This document shows, piece by piece, positions 17,141 to 18,612 of a DNA stretch of 18,612 bases. Where the stretch lies: NCBI RefSeq assembly GCF_004359215.1, contig NW_027152186.1, positions 1 through 18,612 of the forward strand, in the 5' to 3' direction. Position 1 is the first letter of the stretch. Each line of letters opens with the position of its first letter. Source of the DNA: Bremia lactucae (Eukaryota; Oomycota; Peronosporomycetes; Peronosporales; Peronosporaceae). Both the position numbers and the translations under genes were made by a program. Under the pieces are notes generated by a model. That model was not told the DNA's origin. It saw only the letters and a list, made by a program, of their open reading frames with translations, and ran no database searches.

Positions 17141-17560
17141 GCGCCGAGACAGGCGGTCGTGCCGCAGATTGTTGCATCCTCACCAGGATATCCAACTGGC
17201 CCTCTAAACGAGGCTGCTGACGCGCCAGCGTCGAAAGACGGTCCCGTACCACCTCAAAAGATCTCTCAACCCGAGCAAGGACCTCACGAAGAAGTTGCAC
17301 CTCGTGCCGTAGAGCATCAAATTGCTTCCGTCGAGATTTCGATCCCCTCCCGCGCTGCTTGATGCGCGGGGGAACCTTCAGTTTTATGTGGAGAAACTTT
17401 TAAAGCGACGTCGTCGTGAGGGTAAATACCAGTATCTGGTAAGTGGTTAGGGTACCCCTCTTCTGAAACCTTGGGAGTTCGAGGTACCTCTTCGGCAAGA
17501 TTGCCCGTACGCCGTTGATGTTTTTGAGCGCCAAGCTCAGCGTCAACTCGCGTCAAACGA
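17141..17560 (+). pseudogene. Linker and chromodomain of element B pol
   Basis: A Pro/Ala-rich linker (17141-17345) leads to SPPALLDARGNLQFYVEKLL, then KRRRREGKYQYLV, one TAG near 17448, a damaged GYP segment and WEFEVPLRQDCPYAVDVFE. The YLV core followed by WEFE is typical of gypsy chromodomains. The aromatic-cage region is altered by the damage. The end overlaps the end of the convergent antisense frame. Confidence 0.75.
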
Positions 17561-18426
17561 CTCTTCCCACCTAAACGTGGGATTAGGTGGATCTAAAGCC
17601 TCAGTGCGGCTTCGATCCTTGGTTGTACGGTCAACCGAAGCACTGAAATATCGGCAAGGCCTTTCTTCGTTTTGTGGCATAAATGCCAAATGTAACTGGC
17701 CTTTGGCCTTAAGCTTAGCGAAGTCGAAGCAAAGCTTCTGTTTCAAACGAAAATCACCTTTATCCGCAGACTCTCTGATATTCCAGATATGACGAATTTT
17801 GCGGGCCCGGTGAACCCAGTTCTCAAATGAGACTTCGTTTTTAGTCCTTGTATCATTTGGAAACAAAACGATCGGAATTTTCCTCATGGAGGTCACCGAA
17901 GCCCCACGAGCTTGATCACGTAAACGCGTCAGATACTGGCTTCGCGTCATTACCTTTGGCGTAAGGTATTGCTCATGAAGAGCGTCCTAGGCAGCGATCT
18001 CCTCCGGCGTTCTCGCCGGGTCACCAGAGATCCAGATGGCCAAGCGATGACCCGCTATCTCTTTGAGACGCTCGTTTGCAGTAAGCGGAGTGAATCTATA
18101 TTCACTATGAGCTTTAGCTTTCGCTATCTCGGCAGCTCGACGACGAGCTTTTTCCTCTATGAGGATTGTTTGCTCTTGCTCTTCATCGAGTGGATTCGTA
18201 ATGATGTTGGACTCAGGGTCCCGTGTCCTGCTCAATGCGGTTAAGACATCAGCGGCACCACGTTCTGGGAACGGATTCGGGCCCCGCCGACGTTCATCTG
18301 GAGGAGAAGGCGTAAGAGAACGCCGCTCTTTTTCCTCCTCCTCTGATTGAGAGTGACTTTAAAGTCCACAATTCCCTCATCGTCGAGGAAGGTGCTCAGA
18401 GTCTGTGTCTCACGCTTGATTGTCAT
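17543..18426 (-). pseudogene. Antisense reading frame of element B (unknown protein)
   Basis: The minus strand between the chromodomain and the 3' LTR is open for almost 300 codons with only two breaks. An ATG at 18426 opens MTIKRETQTLSTFLDDEGIV. A one-base shift near 18357 leads to SQSEEEEKERRSLTPSPPDE, an LSRTRDPES stretch, a strongly charged helix (EEKARRRAAEIAKAKAHSEY), FTPLTANERLKEIAGHRLAI, PARTPEEIAA, one TAG at 17987-17989, then MTRSQYLTRLRDQARG, KIPIVLFPND, FENWVHRARKIRHIWNIRE and a basic C-terminus. I do not recognise the family. No similarity to the antisense frame of element A is evident. It ends opposite the chromodomain. Confidence 0.5.
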
Positions 18427-18530
18427 TAGACAAAGGAATGAAAAAAACACAACCGAACGGTTAGCTGTATAGGTTCCAACCTCAAAGAGGAAATGAAGCG
18501 AATGTTGTCACTCGGTGTCAACAGTCTGAT

Positions 18531-18539
18531 GGGGGAGGG
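18531..18539 (+). promoter_or_regulatory. Polypurine tract of element B
   Basis: GGGGGAGGG lies directly before the start of the 3' LTR, as expected for second-strand priming. Confidence 0.75.
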
Positions 18540-18612
18540 CGTAATGGGGCACATATCGGTTGGAGAACCGTTGTTGTGGTACATTTACTTTATGGGTAAA
18601 ATACCCTTTTTT
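18540..18612 (+). repeat. Start of the 3' LTR of element B
   Basis: CGTAATGGGGC corresponds to TGTAATGGGGC of the 5' LTR, with the first T changed to C. The following ~60 nt match 12546-12610 with about six differences. The window ends inside it. Confidence 0.85.

Larger units (their letters stand above)
12545..18612 (+). mobile_element. Element B: inactive Ty3/gypsy chromovirus, cut by window end
   Basis: A second gypsy element of a different family from A: LTR, PBS, gag, protease, linker, RT, RNase H, integrase, chromodomain, an antisense frame, PPT and the first 73 nt of the 3' LTR. All domains are damaged by shifts, stops and large deletions (middle of gag, integrase core), and two catalytic residues are substituted. 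An extra ~128 bp lies inside RNase H. It cannot move by itself. Confidence 0.92.

Noticed and set aside
17577..17792. Extension of element B pol far past the chromodomain
   Set aside because: It overlaps the antisense frame, which has the better protein-like character; no known domain is seen on the plus strand.

Overview
The window looks like nuclear DNA of a plant-pathogenic oomycete (Peronosporales: Phytophthora or downy-mildew type). This is inferred from the style of the Ty3/gypsy chromovirus elements: DCGA-type protease, FTARQQKRYW-like linker, SDRDPRF and YTDHAS motifs, and a C-terminal chromodomain. Coding of the one host gene is intron-free, spacers are AT-rich, and two 100-N scaffold gaps are present. 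I ran no database search; family calls come from recognisable motifs.

Layout. 1-251 is unassigned. 252-351 is a gap. 353-763 is a truncated integrase from a third gypsy family. 764-2057 is AT-rich spacer with a 29-bp-stem hairpin, a 22-bp perfect palindrome and, just before an LTR, a possible FAR1-like fragment. 2058-9231 is an almost complete but dead Ty3/gypsy element (A): LTR, PBS, gag, protease, RT, RNase H, integrase, chromodomain, an antisense reading frame, PPT, LTR. 9232-9632 is the upstream region of the only host gene, an EHD/dynamin-like membrane GTPase (9633-11199, cut by the second gap at 11200-11299). 11300-12544 holds a partial minus-strand ORF, a perfect 21-bp tandem repeat, a possible LTR remnant and a MITE-like inverted-repeat unit. 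12545-18612 is a second dead gypsy element (B) of a different family, whose 3' LTR runs off the window.

Both elements carry frameshifts, stops and deletions in every enzymatic domain. Element B also has missing catalytic residues (YFDD to YFDG in RT, Glu to Ala in RNase H) and has lost most of the integrase core. They share the same PBS sequence and both carry a coding-like frame on the antisense strand between the chromodomain and the 3' LTR.

The most unusual signal is structural. Element A is crowded with perfect short inverted repeats (arms 8-16 bp, short loops), more than twenty where about one or two are expected by chance. At one site an insertion in a conserved RNase H region is the inverted copy of sequence 15-30 nt downstream, which suggests fold-back templated mutation. 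The host GTPase gene does not show this pattern by eye.
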